Of a stretch of DNA of 64,000 bases, positions 50,258 through 64,000 are shown piece after piece. Location: NCBI GenBank assembly GCA_964540815.1, contig CAZIOH010000022.1, forward strand, positions 11,764 to 75,763, written 5' to 3'. The position numbers were made by a program, and so were the translations under genes. A model generated the notes under the pieces. It searched no databases and was not told the DNA's origin. It worked only from the letters and a program-made list of their open reading frames with translations. The stretch comes from CAZIOH01 sp964540815 (GTDB taxonomy: Bacteria; Myxococcota_A; Polyangia; Fen-1088). Position 1 is the stretch's first letter; every line of letters begins with the position of its first letter.

Positions 50258-51898
50258 TCAGTCGACCGAGGAGCTCCAGCGCCGCGCCACCTCGGCGACC
50301 GCGTCCGGCAGATCGCCGGCCATGACGCCGCTCGTGCCGTGGACGGCGGCGGCGACGCTGCCTGCCTGGCCATGGAGCAGCACGCCGAGCTCGGCCGCCA
50401 CGAGGGGATCCGTGCCCTGGACGATGAGCCCAGCTATCACGCCCGTCAGCGCATCGCCGCTCCCGGCGGTGGCCAGGGCCGGCTCGGCGATGGGGCTCAC
50501 GAAGACGGTGCCATCGGGCGAGGCGATCAGCGTGCGCGCGCCCTTCAGCACCACGATCGCGCGGCTCCTCTCGGCGAAGTCGCGCGCGGTGGCCAGACGG
50601 TTGGCCTGCACGTCGGCGCTGCGGACACCGACCATGCGGGCCATCTCGCCAGGATGGGGCGTGACCACCCGGGGGGCGCTGGCCTCGGCCAGCCGAGCAG
50701 CGGCGTCCGGGCCGAGCAGGTTCAACCCGTCGGCGTCGATGACCATGGGGAGGCCGAGCCCGCTGACGAGGGCGCGCACCAGGCTCTGCATGCGGGGACC
50801 GACCGGAATGCCGGGACCGAGGGCGAGCGCCCGCACCTGGGGGCGCGCCAGCAGGAGATCGATGGCGGCACGGCTGCCATCGTCCGCGTCGTCGCCGGTG
50901 GAATAGCTCGCCGTCATGATCTCGATGACCTTGGCATCGAGCGCCGCCTGGGCGGCGGCGGTGGTGGCGACGGTGACCAGCCCCGCGCCCGTGCGCATGG
51001 CCGCCTTCGCCACCAGGAGCGCGGACCCGGTCTTGCCCGCGCTGCCAGCCACCACCACGAGATGCCCGGAGGTTCCCTTGAACGCATCCGCGGCCCGCCT
51101 CGGCAGGCGGTCCCGCGCGTCGCGCTCGGTGAGGAGGTAACAGCGCGGCGCGCGTCGGCCAGGGGACGAAGGAGACGGTGGAGCGTGCTCGTCCGCGTCC
51201 GACTCCGGGACCGGCAAGCCGAGGCCGACCACCTCGACGTTTCCCACCCTGGCGGCGGCGTCGAGCACCAGCCCGAGCTTGTGCGTTCCGACGGTGGCGG
51301 TGACGTCGGCCTCGACCGCCACGCCGAGGGACCGCCCGGTGTCGGCGTCGATCCCCGAAGGCACGTCCGCCGCGACCACCAGGGCACCTTGCCGACGGGC
51401 GGCGTTGATGGCCGCGATGGCGAGCGCCGGGATCCCGGCGACGGCCGCGCGCAACCCGGTGCCGAACAAGGCGTCGACCACGAGCTCCGCGCCCGCCAGG
51501 TCGGCCTGCCAGGCGGCGGCGTCGTCCTGCTGCGACCGATCGACGATGCGCACCTCGGGAAGGGCCGCCGTGAGCGCGTGAAACATGAGTGCCGCATCAC
51601 CCGAGAGCCGGCCCTCGGGCGTCGCCAGATAGACCTCGACGCCGAATTCGCCCTGGCTGCCGAGCCAGAGGTGGCGCGCCACCACGAAGCCGTCGCCGCC
51701 GTTGTTGCCGGGACCACAGACGATGGCCACCCGACGGCCGCCGCGGGCCCCGCGGCGCGGCGCCAGGCGCCTCAGCACCACCTCGGCGATCCCGCGGCCG
51801 GCGTTCTCCATCAGCAGCAGGCTCGGCATGCCGGTCCTCGCCACCAGTTGCCGATCGACGGCGCGCGACTCGGCCGTGGACAGCACGCGCGGCCTCAT
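50258..51898 (-). CDS. nnrDE: Bifunctional NAD(P)HX epimerase / ADP-dependent NAD(P)HX dehydratase
   Basis: Repairs hydrated NAD(P)H. A 546-residue fusion. The N-terminal YjeF-N epimerase domain (about 1-220) has SLLLMENAGRGIAEVVLR and VAIVCGPGNNGGDGFVVARH. The C-terminal ribokinase-like dehydratase (about 235-540) has GHLVVVAGSAGKTGSALLVA, RALALGPGIPVGP, VVTPHPGEMARM, and the catalytic AGSGDALTGVIAGLI. The fusion of the two activities is typical for bacteria. The ATG at 51898 overlaps the acpS stop as ATGA, so it is coupled to acpS. Confidence 0.95.
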   Translation of the reverse strand: MRPRVLSTAESRAVDRQLVARTGMPSLLLMENAGRGIAEVVLRRLAPRRGARGGRRVAIVCGPGNNGGDGFVVARHLWLGSQGEFGVEVYLATPEGRLSGDAALMFHALTAALPEVRIVDRSQQDDAAAWQADLAGAELVVDALFGTGLRAAVAGIPALAIAAINAARRQGALVVAADVPSGIDADTGRSLGVAVEADVTATVGTHKLGLVLDAAARVGNVEVVGLGLPVPESDADEHAPPSPSSPGRRAPRCYLLTERDARDRLPRRAADAFKGTSGHLVVVAGSAGKTGSALLVAKAAMRTGAGLVTVATTAAAQAALDAKVIEIMTASYSTGDDADDGSRAAIDLLLARPQVRALALGPGIPVGPRMQSLVRALVSGLGLPMVIDADGLNLLGPDAAARLAEASAPRVVTPHPGEMARMVGVRSADVQANRLATARDFAERSRAIVVLKGARTLIASPDGTVFVSPIAEPALATAGSGDALTGVIAGLIVQGTDPLVAAELGVLLHGQAGSVAAAVHGTSGVMAGDLPDAVAEVARRWSSSVD

Positions 51899-52275
51899 GC
51901 CGGCAGGCCCTCGAGGACCACCACGGCAGCCGCCATGTCCCCGGCGTGGGTGAGCGATACGTGCTGGGCCGTGACGGCGCGCCGGGCAGCCGCGGCGTGG
52001 GCAGCGCCCGAGAACACCAGCACGGGGGCGCCTCCGGGAAGCGAGTGCACCTCGATGTCGAGCCAGCGCAGGCCGGCGGGCACGCCGAGCGCCTTGGCGG
52101 CCGCCTCCTTGGCGGCGAAGCGGGCCGCGTAGTGCTGCGCCGGCAGCCCGCGCCCGGCGCAGTCGGCGCGCTCCCGCTCCGAGAAGAGGCGGCGCTCGGC
52201 CCGCACGCCGTGCCGGGCCAGCAGGGTGGCCATGCGCGAGATGGGTACGAGGTCGAGGCCGACGCCGAGAATCAT
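51895..52275 (-). CDS. acpS: Holo-[acyl-carrier-protein] synthase
   Basis: Transfers the 4'-phosphopantetheine of CoA to a serine of ACP. A 126-residue protein, family-typical. N-terminal MILGVGLDLVPISRM carries the metal-binding Asp. HYAARFAAKEAAAKALG is the WxxKEA-type catalytic segment, with AARFAAKE in place of the Trp form. The C-terminal end is VSLTHAGDMAAAVVV. It overlaps pdxJ upstream and nnrDE downstream as ATGA on both sides. Confidence 0.95.
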   Translation of the reverse strand: MILGVGLDLVPISRMATLLARHGVRAERRLFSERERADCAGRGLPAQHYAARFAAKEAAAKALGVPAGLRWLDIEVHSLPGGAPVLVFSGAAHAAAARRAVTAQHVSLTHAGDMAAAVVVLEGLPA

Positions 52276-53048
52276 GGCGGGGGGAGGCCAGGCGGGGCGG
52301 GCCCGACCGCTCCGGTCGCGCCGGCCACGATCGCGGCCCGCAGCTCGGCGACCGCGCGTTCCATCCCCAGCATCACCGCCCGGGCCAGGAGGCCGTGCCC
52401 GATGTTCAGCTCCTCGAGGTGCGGCAAGGCGGCAACCGGACCCACGTTGGTGCAATCGAGGCCATGTCCCGCCCCGAGGCGCAGCTTCGCCTCGCTGGCC
52501 GCGCGCGCGGCAACCACGAGGCGGGCCAGCTGACGCTCCGCCGCCGTCGAGAAGCGCGGGGAATCGCAGTAGTAGCCGGTGTGCAGCTCGACCGTGCTGG
52601 CGCCGAGCCGCTGCGACGCCGACACCGCCTCCGCATCGGGATCGATGAACAGGCTGACCCCGATGCCCGCATCGCGCAGGCCTCCCACCACCCGTTCGAG
52701 CAGCCGGCTGCCCCCGCCCGGCCGCACGTCGAGTCCACCCTCGGTGGTGCGCTCGGCGCGCTTCTCGGGGACCAGGGTGCAAAAGTGGGGTTTCACGTCG
52801 AGCGCGATGGCCAGCATCTCCTCGGTGGCGGCCATCTCGAGGTTGAAGACCCCGGCCACCGTCTGGCGCAACACCCGCACGTCGCGATCCTGGATGTGGC
52901 GCCGATCCTCGCGCAGATGCACGGTGATGCCCTCCGCCCCGGCCAGCTCGCACAGCGCCGCCGCCACCACCGGATCGGGATGACGTGTCCCGCGCTGCTG
53001 CCGCAGCGTCGCGACGTGATCGACGTTCACATAGAGTCGAGGGACCAT
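52272..53048 (-). CDS. pdxJ: Pyridoxine 5'-phosphate synthase
   Basis: Condenses 1-deoxyxylulose 5-phosphate and 3-hydroxy-1-aminoacetone phosphate to pyridoxine phosphate (DXP-dependent B6 route). A 258-residue TIM-barrel protein. Marks are LYVNVDHVATLRQQRGT, HPDPVVAAALCELAG, GITVHLREDRRHI, FNLEMAATEEM, FCTLVPEKRAERTTEGGLDV, SLFIDPD and ELHTGYYC. GHGLDCTNV is at the end of the barrel. The Ala/Pro tail after the barrel is not conserved. It begins the acpS-nnrDE operon; the 527-bp gap to glmM is repeat-rich. Confidence 0.96.
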   Translation of the reverse strand: MVPRLYVNVDHVATLRQQRGTRHPDPVVAAALCELAGAEGITVHLREDRRHIQDRDVRVLRQTVAGVFNLEMAATEEMLAIALDVKPHFCTLVPEKRAERTTEGGLDVRPGGGSRLLERVVGGLRDAGIGVSLFIDPDAEAVSASQRLGASTVELHTGYYCDSPRFSTAAERQLARLVVAARAASEAKLRLGAGHGLDCTNVGPVAALPHLEELNIGHGLLARAVMLGMERAVAELRAAIVAGATGAVGPAPPGLPPP

Positions 53049-53575
53049 TCACCGAGCAGTATAAGGTATTTGATCGGGGCCGTGGCCCGCTGCCGCTCGT
53101 GGCGACTTAAACGGGGAGGTGGCTCGCTGCCGCTGGCACATCCCCGCGCCCCTCTCGCTCCGCGCGGCAAAGCCGCGCTACGCTCGCCTGCCAGCGTGGC
53201 GGAACAAGGTACCTCGCGGCGCGGCCCCCGAAAATGAAGTGGGGCCCCTCTCCCTGACCCTCTCCCCGCTTCTCTGCGAGGGAATAAGACTGGAGGGCGG
53301 GGCTCGCCTCATCCAATCACGCCACCCCGGTCCAACATCGCCTCCCTGATCGAGAAAGATCGACCAGGCCCCGGGATCCGCCTCTCCCTGCGGTTGATCG
53401 GAGGTTGGCTTTGCCAACCGGAGACAGCTCCATCAAACGGGCCCGCTTCTCGTCGTCCCCGGGAGGGGCCCGCGGGGAGGGGTCCTCCCCTTCCCGCGAG
53501 CGCCGTAGGCGCGTCCGTCCTCCCCTTCCCGCGCTCCGGTCCTCCCCTTCCCGCGAGCGCCGAAGGCGCGTTCTT
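53049..53575. other. 527-bp repeat-rich gap between glmM and pdxJ
   Basis: No convincing gene. The only long open frames are short, low-complexity and overlap on both strands. It contains four hairpins and a direct repeat (separate entry), together with a common 'CCCCTCTCCCTGACCCTCTCCCC' type Pro/Leu-biased tract near 53245. The pdxJ promoter must lie at the 53049 end, and the glmM transcript probably ends in the repeats. Confidence 0.6.
53162..53569. repeat. Cluster of hairpins and GTCCTCCCC repeats downstream of glmM
   Basis: Hairpins: GCGCGGC-AAA-GCCGCGC (53162-53178), GGTTGGC-TTT-GCCAACC (53403-53419), GCGCC-GTA-GGCGC (53500-53512) and GCGCC-GAA-GGCGC (53557-53569). The last two have the GAGCGCCGxAGGCGCGT context. 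Three direct repeats of TCCTCCCCTTCCCGCG begin at 53483, 53518 and 53540. The final hairpin ends six bases before the glmM stop-codon end and may terminate or stabilise the mRNA. Confidence 0.75.
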
Positions 53576-54955
<1,380 letters not shown>

Positions 54956-54979
54956 ATCACCGATGATAACGCCGCCCGG

Positions 54980-55804
54980 TCAAGAGGTGGACTTTCGCAA
55001 CGCCTCGGCCACGCGAACCACATCGCGCATCGCCGCGACGTCATGTACGCGCACCGCCGACACGCCACCCAGCACGGCGACGGTCACCGCCGCGGCGGTG
55101 CCGAAGACCCGCGCCTCGGGCGCGCGCCCCGTGAGCTGCCCGATGAAGGCCTTGCGCGACACGCCCACCATCAGTGGAACACCGAGCGCCTCGATCAGCC
55201 TCGGCAGCTCGCGCAGCAAGGACACGTTGTGCTCGAGCCGCTTGCCGAACCCGATGCCCGGATCGGCCCATATCTCCCGACACCCAGCCGCCCGCGCCCG
55301 CGCCACCGCGGCGGCGAGCTCGCGCGCCACCTCACCCACCACGTCGTCGAAGCGTACGTCCGCCATCATCGTGGACGGCAAGCCGCGCAGGTGCCCGAGC
55401 ACCACGGTCGCTCCGCGCGCGGCGGCGACCCCGAGCAGCTCCGGCTCGAGGCCGCCACCGGAGATGTCGTTGACGATGGTCGCCCCAGCCTCGAGCGCCG
55501 CCCGCGCCGTCGCCGCATGGTACGTGTCGACCGAGATCTTGGCCCGCCCACCAGCCGTCCGCGCGAGCGCCTCGATGACCGGAAGCACCCGTCGTTGCTC
55601 CTCGGCCGGCTCGACGGGAACCGAACCCGGACGGGTCGATTCCCCCCCGACGTCCACCCAGTCCGCGCCGGCCTCCACCTGGGCAAGCCCCTCGCGGATC
55701 GCGTCCTCCGCCTGCGCGAACCGCCCGCCGTCCGAGAACGAATCGGGCGTGCAGTTCACCACCCCGACGACCAGGCAGCGCTCGGTCGTCGCTGAGGCTA
55801 CCAT
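54980..55804 (-). CDS. folP: Dihydropteroate synthase
   Basis: Condenses p-aminobenzoate with dihydropterin pyrophosphate in folate synthesis; target of sulfonamides. A 274-residue TIM-barrel protein. Motif I is VVGVVNCTPDSFSDGG, motif II DWVDVGGESTRPGS, followed by ISVDTYHAATARAAL, TIVNDISGG, DPGIGFGKRLEHNV and GVSRKAFIGQLTGR. It is 130 bases after ftsH. The gap shows no other gene. Confidence 0.96.
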   Translation of the reverse strand: MVASATTERCLVVGVVNCTPDSFSDGGRFAQAEDAIREGLAQVEAGADWVDVGGESTRPGSVPVEPAEEQRRVLPVIEALARTAGGRAKISVDTYHAATARAALEAGATIVNDISGGGLEPELLGVAAARGATVVLGHLRGLPSTMMADVRFDDVVGEVARELAAAVARARAAGCREIWADPGIGFGKRLEHNVSLLRELPRLIEALGVPLMVGVSRKAFIGQLTGRAPEARVFGTAAAVTVAVLGGVSAVRVHDVAAMRDVVRVAEALRKSTS

Positions 55805-55934
55805 CGCTCCGTCTGGCGCGGCGGGGGCGGGAAGGCGGCCGGCGGGAAGGTGGGCAGTGGGCCCGGAGCCGCGGGCCGCGCGTCCTCCGCCTGGATCCGC
55901 CTGCTCCGCCTCGCTCGGCCGCTCCTCTGCTCGC

Positions 55935-57905
<1,971 letters not shown>

Positions 57906-57917
57906 TCATCTGCCCGC

Positions 57918-57963
57918 TCGAGTCACTCGAATCCTTTCAAGCATCGACCCGTGCGTCGGGTCG
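57918..57963 (-). promoter_or_regulatory. Leader palindromes just upstream of ftsH
   Basis: TCGAGT-C-ACTCGA (57918-57930) is a 13-bp palindrome ending 13 bases before the ftsH ATG. A 7-bp stem CGACCCG/CGGGTCG (57945-57963, five-base loop) lies further upstream. Both would be in the 5' leader if transcription starts before them, and could affect initiation. No riboswitch class is recognised. Confidence 0.4.
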
Positions 57964-58011
57964 CTTGAGCGGTGCAGCTGTCCGTGAGTATTGCTTCCTA
58001 GAATCGTAGGG

Positions 58012-59340
58012 TCAACCAACGACGTCCGGCCCCCGGGCGATTGGCCGCTTTGGGTCGACCGGCGGTCCCGGTCGCAGATCGAACCCGATCCACCGCCGCG
58101 TGCTCTCGCACGGACGCCCGATCTCCGACGGCCTTAGCCCCGCCACGAACAGCACCTCGCCGTCGGCTGCGGCCACCACCGGTAGGCGCGACCGCTCCCC
58201 GACAGGAATCTTGGCATCAATCATCAAATCAGCCACCTTTCTGCTGCCACGCCCCCCCCGCGGGCGCATCCGATCGCCCGGCCGCCGGGCGCGCAGGGTG
58301 AGCGGCCAGGCCAGTCGATCGCCATCGAACCACGGCAGATCCACGGCCGGCGGGACCTCGCCGGCGATCTCCCGCACGACCAGCGCGCCGGCCTCACCGA
58401 GCGGGTGCGCGCCCGCCCCCGCGATCTCCACCTCGACCCCGGCGAGGGCATTCTGGCGGTCGACATGGCCGGTCACCCCGTCCTTCCCTGCTCTTTGGAT
58501 GACCCGGACCTGCCCGTACGTTACGACGATTCGACGCGAATCCGACAGATCGAAGCTCTGGGTCCCGTGGGCCGCACGCGCCGCCGCCGCCACCGGCAAG
58601 GCGACCCGGGCCGGGATGGCCAGCTTCTCGAGGACCTCGGCATCTGGGAAGCGGCCGGCGGCCGCGGCCGCGAGCCGATGCAGGGCCTCGTCGAGCCGCG
58701 GGTTCTCCTGCCGCAGGGCCGGCAGGATGCGGTGTCGGATCCGGGCGCGGGTGTACCGGAAGTCGTGGTTCGATGGATCCTCGATGAAGGTGAGGCTCCG
58801 CGCCCGCAGGTACTCCAGGATCTCGGGGCGCCACACATCGAGCAGCGGGCGCACGAACGGCGGGCGCCGGTAGGGGATTCCCGCCAGGCCGTCGATCCCG
58901 GTGCCCCGCAAGATCCTGAACAGCACCGTCTCGGCCTGATCGTTGGCGTTGTGCCCGAGGGCGACCGTCCCGAGGTTGGCGGTCGCGGCGACGCTCGCCA
59001 GGGCCTCGAGCCGCAGGCGCCGCGCCACCTCCTGGATCCCGCCCGGGCTCTGCCGCCCGGCCCGGGCGGCGCCCACGTCCACCGGCAGCCGGTGAAACGG
59101 CAGACCGAGGGCGCTCGCCCGCTCGGCGACCAGGGCCACCTCGCGGGCGGCCTCGGGGCGCAGCCCGTGATCGACCACCGCCACCTCCAGCGTGAGCCCG
59201 AGGCGGCCCGACAGCTCCCACAGACAGGCCAAGAGCGCCATCGAGTCCGAGCCGCCCGAGACGGCCACCAGGATCCGGGTGCCGAGCGGACCCGCGAACA
59301 GTCCGTGCTCGGCGATGGTGCGGGAAACGCGCGAGAGCAT
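58012..59340 (-). CDS. tilS: tRNA(Ile)-lysidine synthase
   Basis: Modifies C34 of tRNA-Ile(CAU) with lysine so that it reads AUA. A 442-residue protein. The PP-loop motif is VAVSGGSDSMALLA, followed by VVDHGLRPEAA and VALGHNANDQAETVLFRILR, all in the N-terminal ATPase domain. The TilS C-terminal domain is marked by RARRPGDRMRPRG, with GSRKVADLMIDAKIPVGERS. ATG 59340 is chosen over the GTG at 59361. It is the first gene of the tilS-ftsH-folP-glmM block, about 106 bases ahead of ftsH. Confidence 0.94.
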   Translation of the reverse strand: MLSRVSRTIAEHGLFAGPLGTRILVAVSGGSDSMALLACLWELSGRLGLTLEVAVVDHGLRPEAAREVALVAERASALGLPFHRLPVDVGAARAGRQSPGGIQEVARRLRLEALASVAATANLGTVALGHNANDQAETVLFRILRGTGIDGLAGIPYRRPPFVRPLLDVWRPEILEYLRARSLTFIEDPSNHDFRYTRARIRHRILPALRQENPRLDEALHRLAAAAAGRFPDAEVLEKLAIPARVALPVAAAARAAHGTQSFDLSDSRRIVVTYGQVRVIQRAGKDGVTGHVDRQNALAGVEVEIAGAGAHPLGEAGALVVREIAGEVPPAVDLPWFDGDRLAWPLTLRARRPGDRMRPRGGRGSRKVADLMIDAKIPVGERSRLPVVAAADGEVLFVAGLRPSEIGRPCESTRRWIGFDLRPGPPVDPKRPIARGPDVVG

Positions 59341-59446
59341 CCCACGAGTCTGGCACGACACGGCCCGCTGTCCTCAAGCGATGGCGCCGAGCGTCCGAGG
59401 TGAGCCGTGACGCGATCCGTTTTCGCGCGGCCCCACCTCTTCAAGA

Positions 59447-62002
<2,556 letters not shown>

Positions 62003-62324
62003 CTCCGAGGTGGCTCTCGCGAGAGAGGAAGAGCCTGCCACCGCATCCGAACACGCGCACGGACAGGCGGACGCTACCTGCCTGCTGCCTGCCTGCTGCC
62101 TGAGTACCTTCCTTTCCTCTCTTTCCGATCTCCCCCCCTCGCATCGAGCATGGTCTCCCTCACACCTCCTCACTGGGGAGATGGGGATCGCGGCAGCGGG
62201 GAACCTGACCGGCACTGCGCGCATCGACGTACCGCATCTCCCTATTCTTTTCGTACCTTTCCGAGCGATCGCGGCGCATTCCGTGCTTGCGGGAATCGCA
62301 TGGGCACCGGAATATCTGGTCACC
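62003..62324. other. 322-bp intergenic region with 11-bp tandem repeat
   Basis: Separates the OmpA gene from the fibro-slime gene. It holds a perfect tandem duplication CCTGCCTGCTG (62077-62087 and 62088-62098) continued by CCTGAG. From about 62150 to 62330 it is less GC-rich than its surroundings, with TTCTTTTCG and CATTCC stretches that could form a promoter for the downstream gene. No gene is apparent. Confidence 0.5.
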
Positions 62325-64000
62325 ATGCCAAAAGCCCCCCCCTGTAAGATTCTGGTATTGGCGATTTGTTCGGTGGTCAGCATCCGCTGTGCCAAGGTCG
62401 ACACCGGCACCCCTGGCGGAGGAAACTCCCCGCAGGATGCCAGCGGCAGCACGTTCTCCGACGCGCTCCGCTCATCTACGCCCGACGGGGTGGTCATCGC
62501 GAGCTCGGTGAAGCTGACCTGTGGAAACGGGAAGCTCGACACCGGCGAGATGTGCGACGACGGCAACACCAAGAACGGGGACGGCTGTACCCAGCTCTGT
62601 CAGATCGAAGCCGACTTCGTCTGTCCAACCCCCGGACAGCCGTGCACGACCGATGCGAAGTGCGGCGACGGCAAGCTCGCTTCGATCGAGGCCTGCGACG
62701 ACGGCAACGCCACCGGCGGTGACGGCTGCAGCGCGGACTGCACCAAGGTCGAGCCCGGGTACCAGTGCCGTGTGCCAGGCAAGTCCTGCATCCCCCTGTG
62801 CGGCGACGGCATGAAGATCGGCAGCGAGATGTGCGACGACGGCAACGCCATGAGCGGCGATGGGTGCTCATCGACCTGTCAGCTCGAGCCGGGCGCCACC
62901 TGCCCTGCCCCGGGCATGGCCTGCACCACCGCGGTCTGCGGCAACGGCAAGCTCGAGACGGGCGAGACCTGCGACGCTGGACCGATGAACGGCCTCTTCC
63001 TCGGCGACGGGACCGGCTGCTCGAAGACCTGCACCACCGAGCCCAAGTGTCGCGACGGCGCCACCACCCGCGCCTGCGACGTGACCTGCGGCAACGGCAA
63101 CCTCGAGCTGGGCGAGGACTGCGACGACGGCAACACCGCCGACGGGGATGGCTGCTCGTCGAAGTGCAAGACCGAGGGTGGATTCATGTGCCCCCCCATG
63201 CTCAAGCCCGACAGCGAGCCTTGCGTCGGCAGCACCGACCCGACGGTGAAGTGTCTGCACCTGCCGGTCATCGTCCGCGACTTCAAGAGCGAGAAGGAGA
63301 CCGGCGGTCACCCCGACTTCCTCTACTACGGCGCGCCCATCGCGACGCCCATCACCATCGCCGGGGTGCTGAACCAGCCCGCCCCCTTCTCGTTCAGCAA
63401 GCGCTACTGCGTGCCGAACTCGAGCGGCCCGGCGCGCAAGAACGACTCCACGGCCCGGTGCTGGGATCTCGCCACGCCCACCCTCGACGCCAAGGGCAAG
63501 CCCGCCTTCAACACGGCGCGCGCGAGCGGCAACCTCTGTGACTGCCAGTTCACCGACTACAGCCACGACACGAACGGAGGCAATGTCCCGGGCTACACGC
63601 AGGTGGCCAACGGCCCCACCCAGGGGCTGGTCTACACCGCCGGACCGGTCGGGCACCCGCAGTACAAGGGCCCTGCCCCCATCATCAAGGACGCCACCAG
63701 CTTCGGCACGTGGTGGGTGGACAGCGCGTACGACAACATGACCCACTCGGTGGTGACCATCGAGCTCGGCCCGTTCGGCGCGGGACAGTTCCAGTTCTCG
63801 AGCAATCCCAACTCCATCACCGGCGGGTTCTTCCCGGCCGATCCTCCGGGCGCCGGGGCGTTCCCTCCGTCCCCCATGGTCCGGACGGTCCCCGGCACCA
63901 ACGAGCCGCTGCTCTGCAACCTGTGGCCCTACTGGTACTCCTCGGCGGCGTTCGGCGCCGGGGCCAACTGCGTGGCCAACCAGTACCTGTTCCCGCCGTC
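62325..64000 (+). CDS. DUF4215 / fibro-slime domain surface protein (3' partial)
   Basis: Open frame from the ATG at 62325 to the end of the window with no stop. The signal-like start is CKILVLAICSVVSIRC. At least five Cys-rich DUF4215 repeats follow (CGNGKLDTGEMCDDGNTKNG, CGDGKLASIEACDDGN and others, with GDGC closing each). At about residue 310 the fibro-slime domain starts (PVIVRDFKSEKETGGHPDF, continuing through WWVDSAYDN and FFPAD). Such domains are shared by Polyangia, Myxococcus and slime-mould calcium-dependent surface proteins. The exported, disulfide-rich architecture suggests a cell-surface adhesion or matrix role. The C-terminus is missing. Confidence 0.85.
   Translation, partial: MPKAPPCKILVLAICSVVSIRCAKVDTGTPGGGNSPQDASGSTFSDALRSSTPDGVVIASSVKLTCGNGKLDTGEMCDDGNTKNGDGCTQLCQIEADFVCPTPGQPCTTDAKCGDGKLASIEACDDGNATGGDGCSADCTKVEPGYQCRVPGKSCIPLCGDGMKIGSEMCDDGNAMSGDGCSSTCQLEPGATCPAPGMACTTAVCGNGKLETGETCDAGPMNGLFLGDGTGCSKTCTTEPKCRDGATTRACDVTCGNGNLELGEDCDDGNTADGDGCSSKCKTEGGFMCPPMLKPDSEPCVGSTDPTVKCLHLPVIVRDFKSEKETGGHPDFLYYGAPIATPITIAGVLNQPAPFSFSKRYCVPNSSGPARKNDSTARCWDLATPTLDAKGKPAFNTARASGNLCDCQFTDYSHDTNGGNVPGYTQVANGPTQGLVYTAGPVGHPQYKGPAPIIKDATSFGTWWVDSAYDNMTHSVVTIELGPFGAGQFQFSSNPNSITGGFFPADPPGAGAFPPSPMVRTVPGTNEPLLCNLWPYWYSSAAFGAGANCVANQYLFPP

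Noticed and set aside
53107..53349. Small genes in the glmM-pdxJ gap
   Set aside because: Overlapping short frames on both strands, no ribosome sites, hairpin- and repeat-rich DNA.

Overview
The window is very GC-rich (roughly 70% by eye), densely coded DNA from a Gram-negative bacterium. It most resembles Myxococcota (Polyangia-like, formerly deltaproteobacterial). Pointers are GTP-type PEP carboxykinase, Hanks-type kinases, a pseudokinase fused to an AgmX/PglI-type C-terminus, a PilZ protein, DUF4215/fibro-slime and Cys/Gly-rich lipoproteins, and an OmpA protein with thrombospondin type 3 repeats. A run of exactly 100 Ns at 9644-9743 marks a scaffold join, so this is a draft or metagenome assembly. 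I see no rRNA, tRNA, CRISPR array, transposase or phage gene.

Layout. 1-8.9 kb: the end of an AspT/YidE-type transporter, pckG, an ATP/ADP-carrier-like transporter, a hemerythrin, a HipA-like kinase/DUF3037 pair, and a three-gene cluster with a C39-type peptidase. 9.0-19.6 kb: a divergent envelope locus. Leftward it encodes an outer-membrane-type protein, a lipoprotein, a second outer-membrane-type protein, a TonB-dependent receptor with its own TonB-C domain, and a Cys-rich tandem-repeat lipoprotein broken by the gap. Rightward it encodes ExbB, ExbD, TonB and a Ser/Thr kinase. A palindromic candidate operator lies between the two arms.

19.7-28.8 kb: tRNA modification (DTW-domain protein), a methyltransferase, a CBM9-like lipoprotein, two overlapping phosphoesterase genes, queD, an MFS transporter and a REC-EAL c-di-GMP regulator. 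29.0-37.4 kb: pyruvate dehydrogenase E1alpha, E1beta and E2, then lpdA (E3), lipA (lipoyl synthase) and a divergent Lgt-like protein. Two opposite-strand genes (nucleotidyltransferase and HAD) sit between E2 and E3. 37.4-49.6 kb: a DUF1704/QEGLA metallopeptidase, serine acetyltransferase with a DHH-like protein, a coupled trio of lipoprotein/TPR genes, a class IV aminotransferase, PilZ, DUF4332 and the pseudokinase.

49.9-59.3 kb: a conserved housekeeping block on the minus strand, tilS-ftsH-folP-glmM and then pdxJ-acpS-nnrDE-small gene. It links tRNA-Ile lysidine synthesis, membrane proteolysis, folate, amino-sugar, B6, ACP activation and NAD(P)HX repair. 59.4-64 kb: an OmpA/TSP3 protein and the start of a DUF4215/fibro-slime protein that runs off the window.

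The most unusual material is the receptor with a built-in TonB-C domain, the Cys-rich KGDHFD repeat lipoprotein, the pseudokinase-GYF2-TM-AgmX fusion, a DHH-like protein with its motifs in swapped order, a 263-bp element bounded by perfect 30-bp inverted repeats, and several short tandem repeats at gene boundaries.
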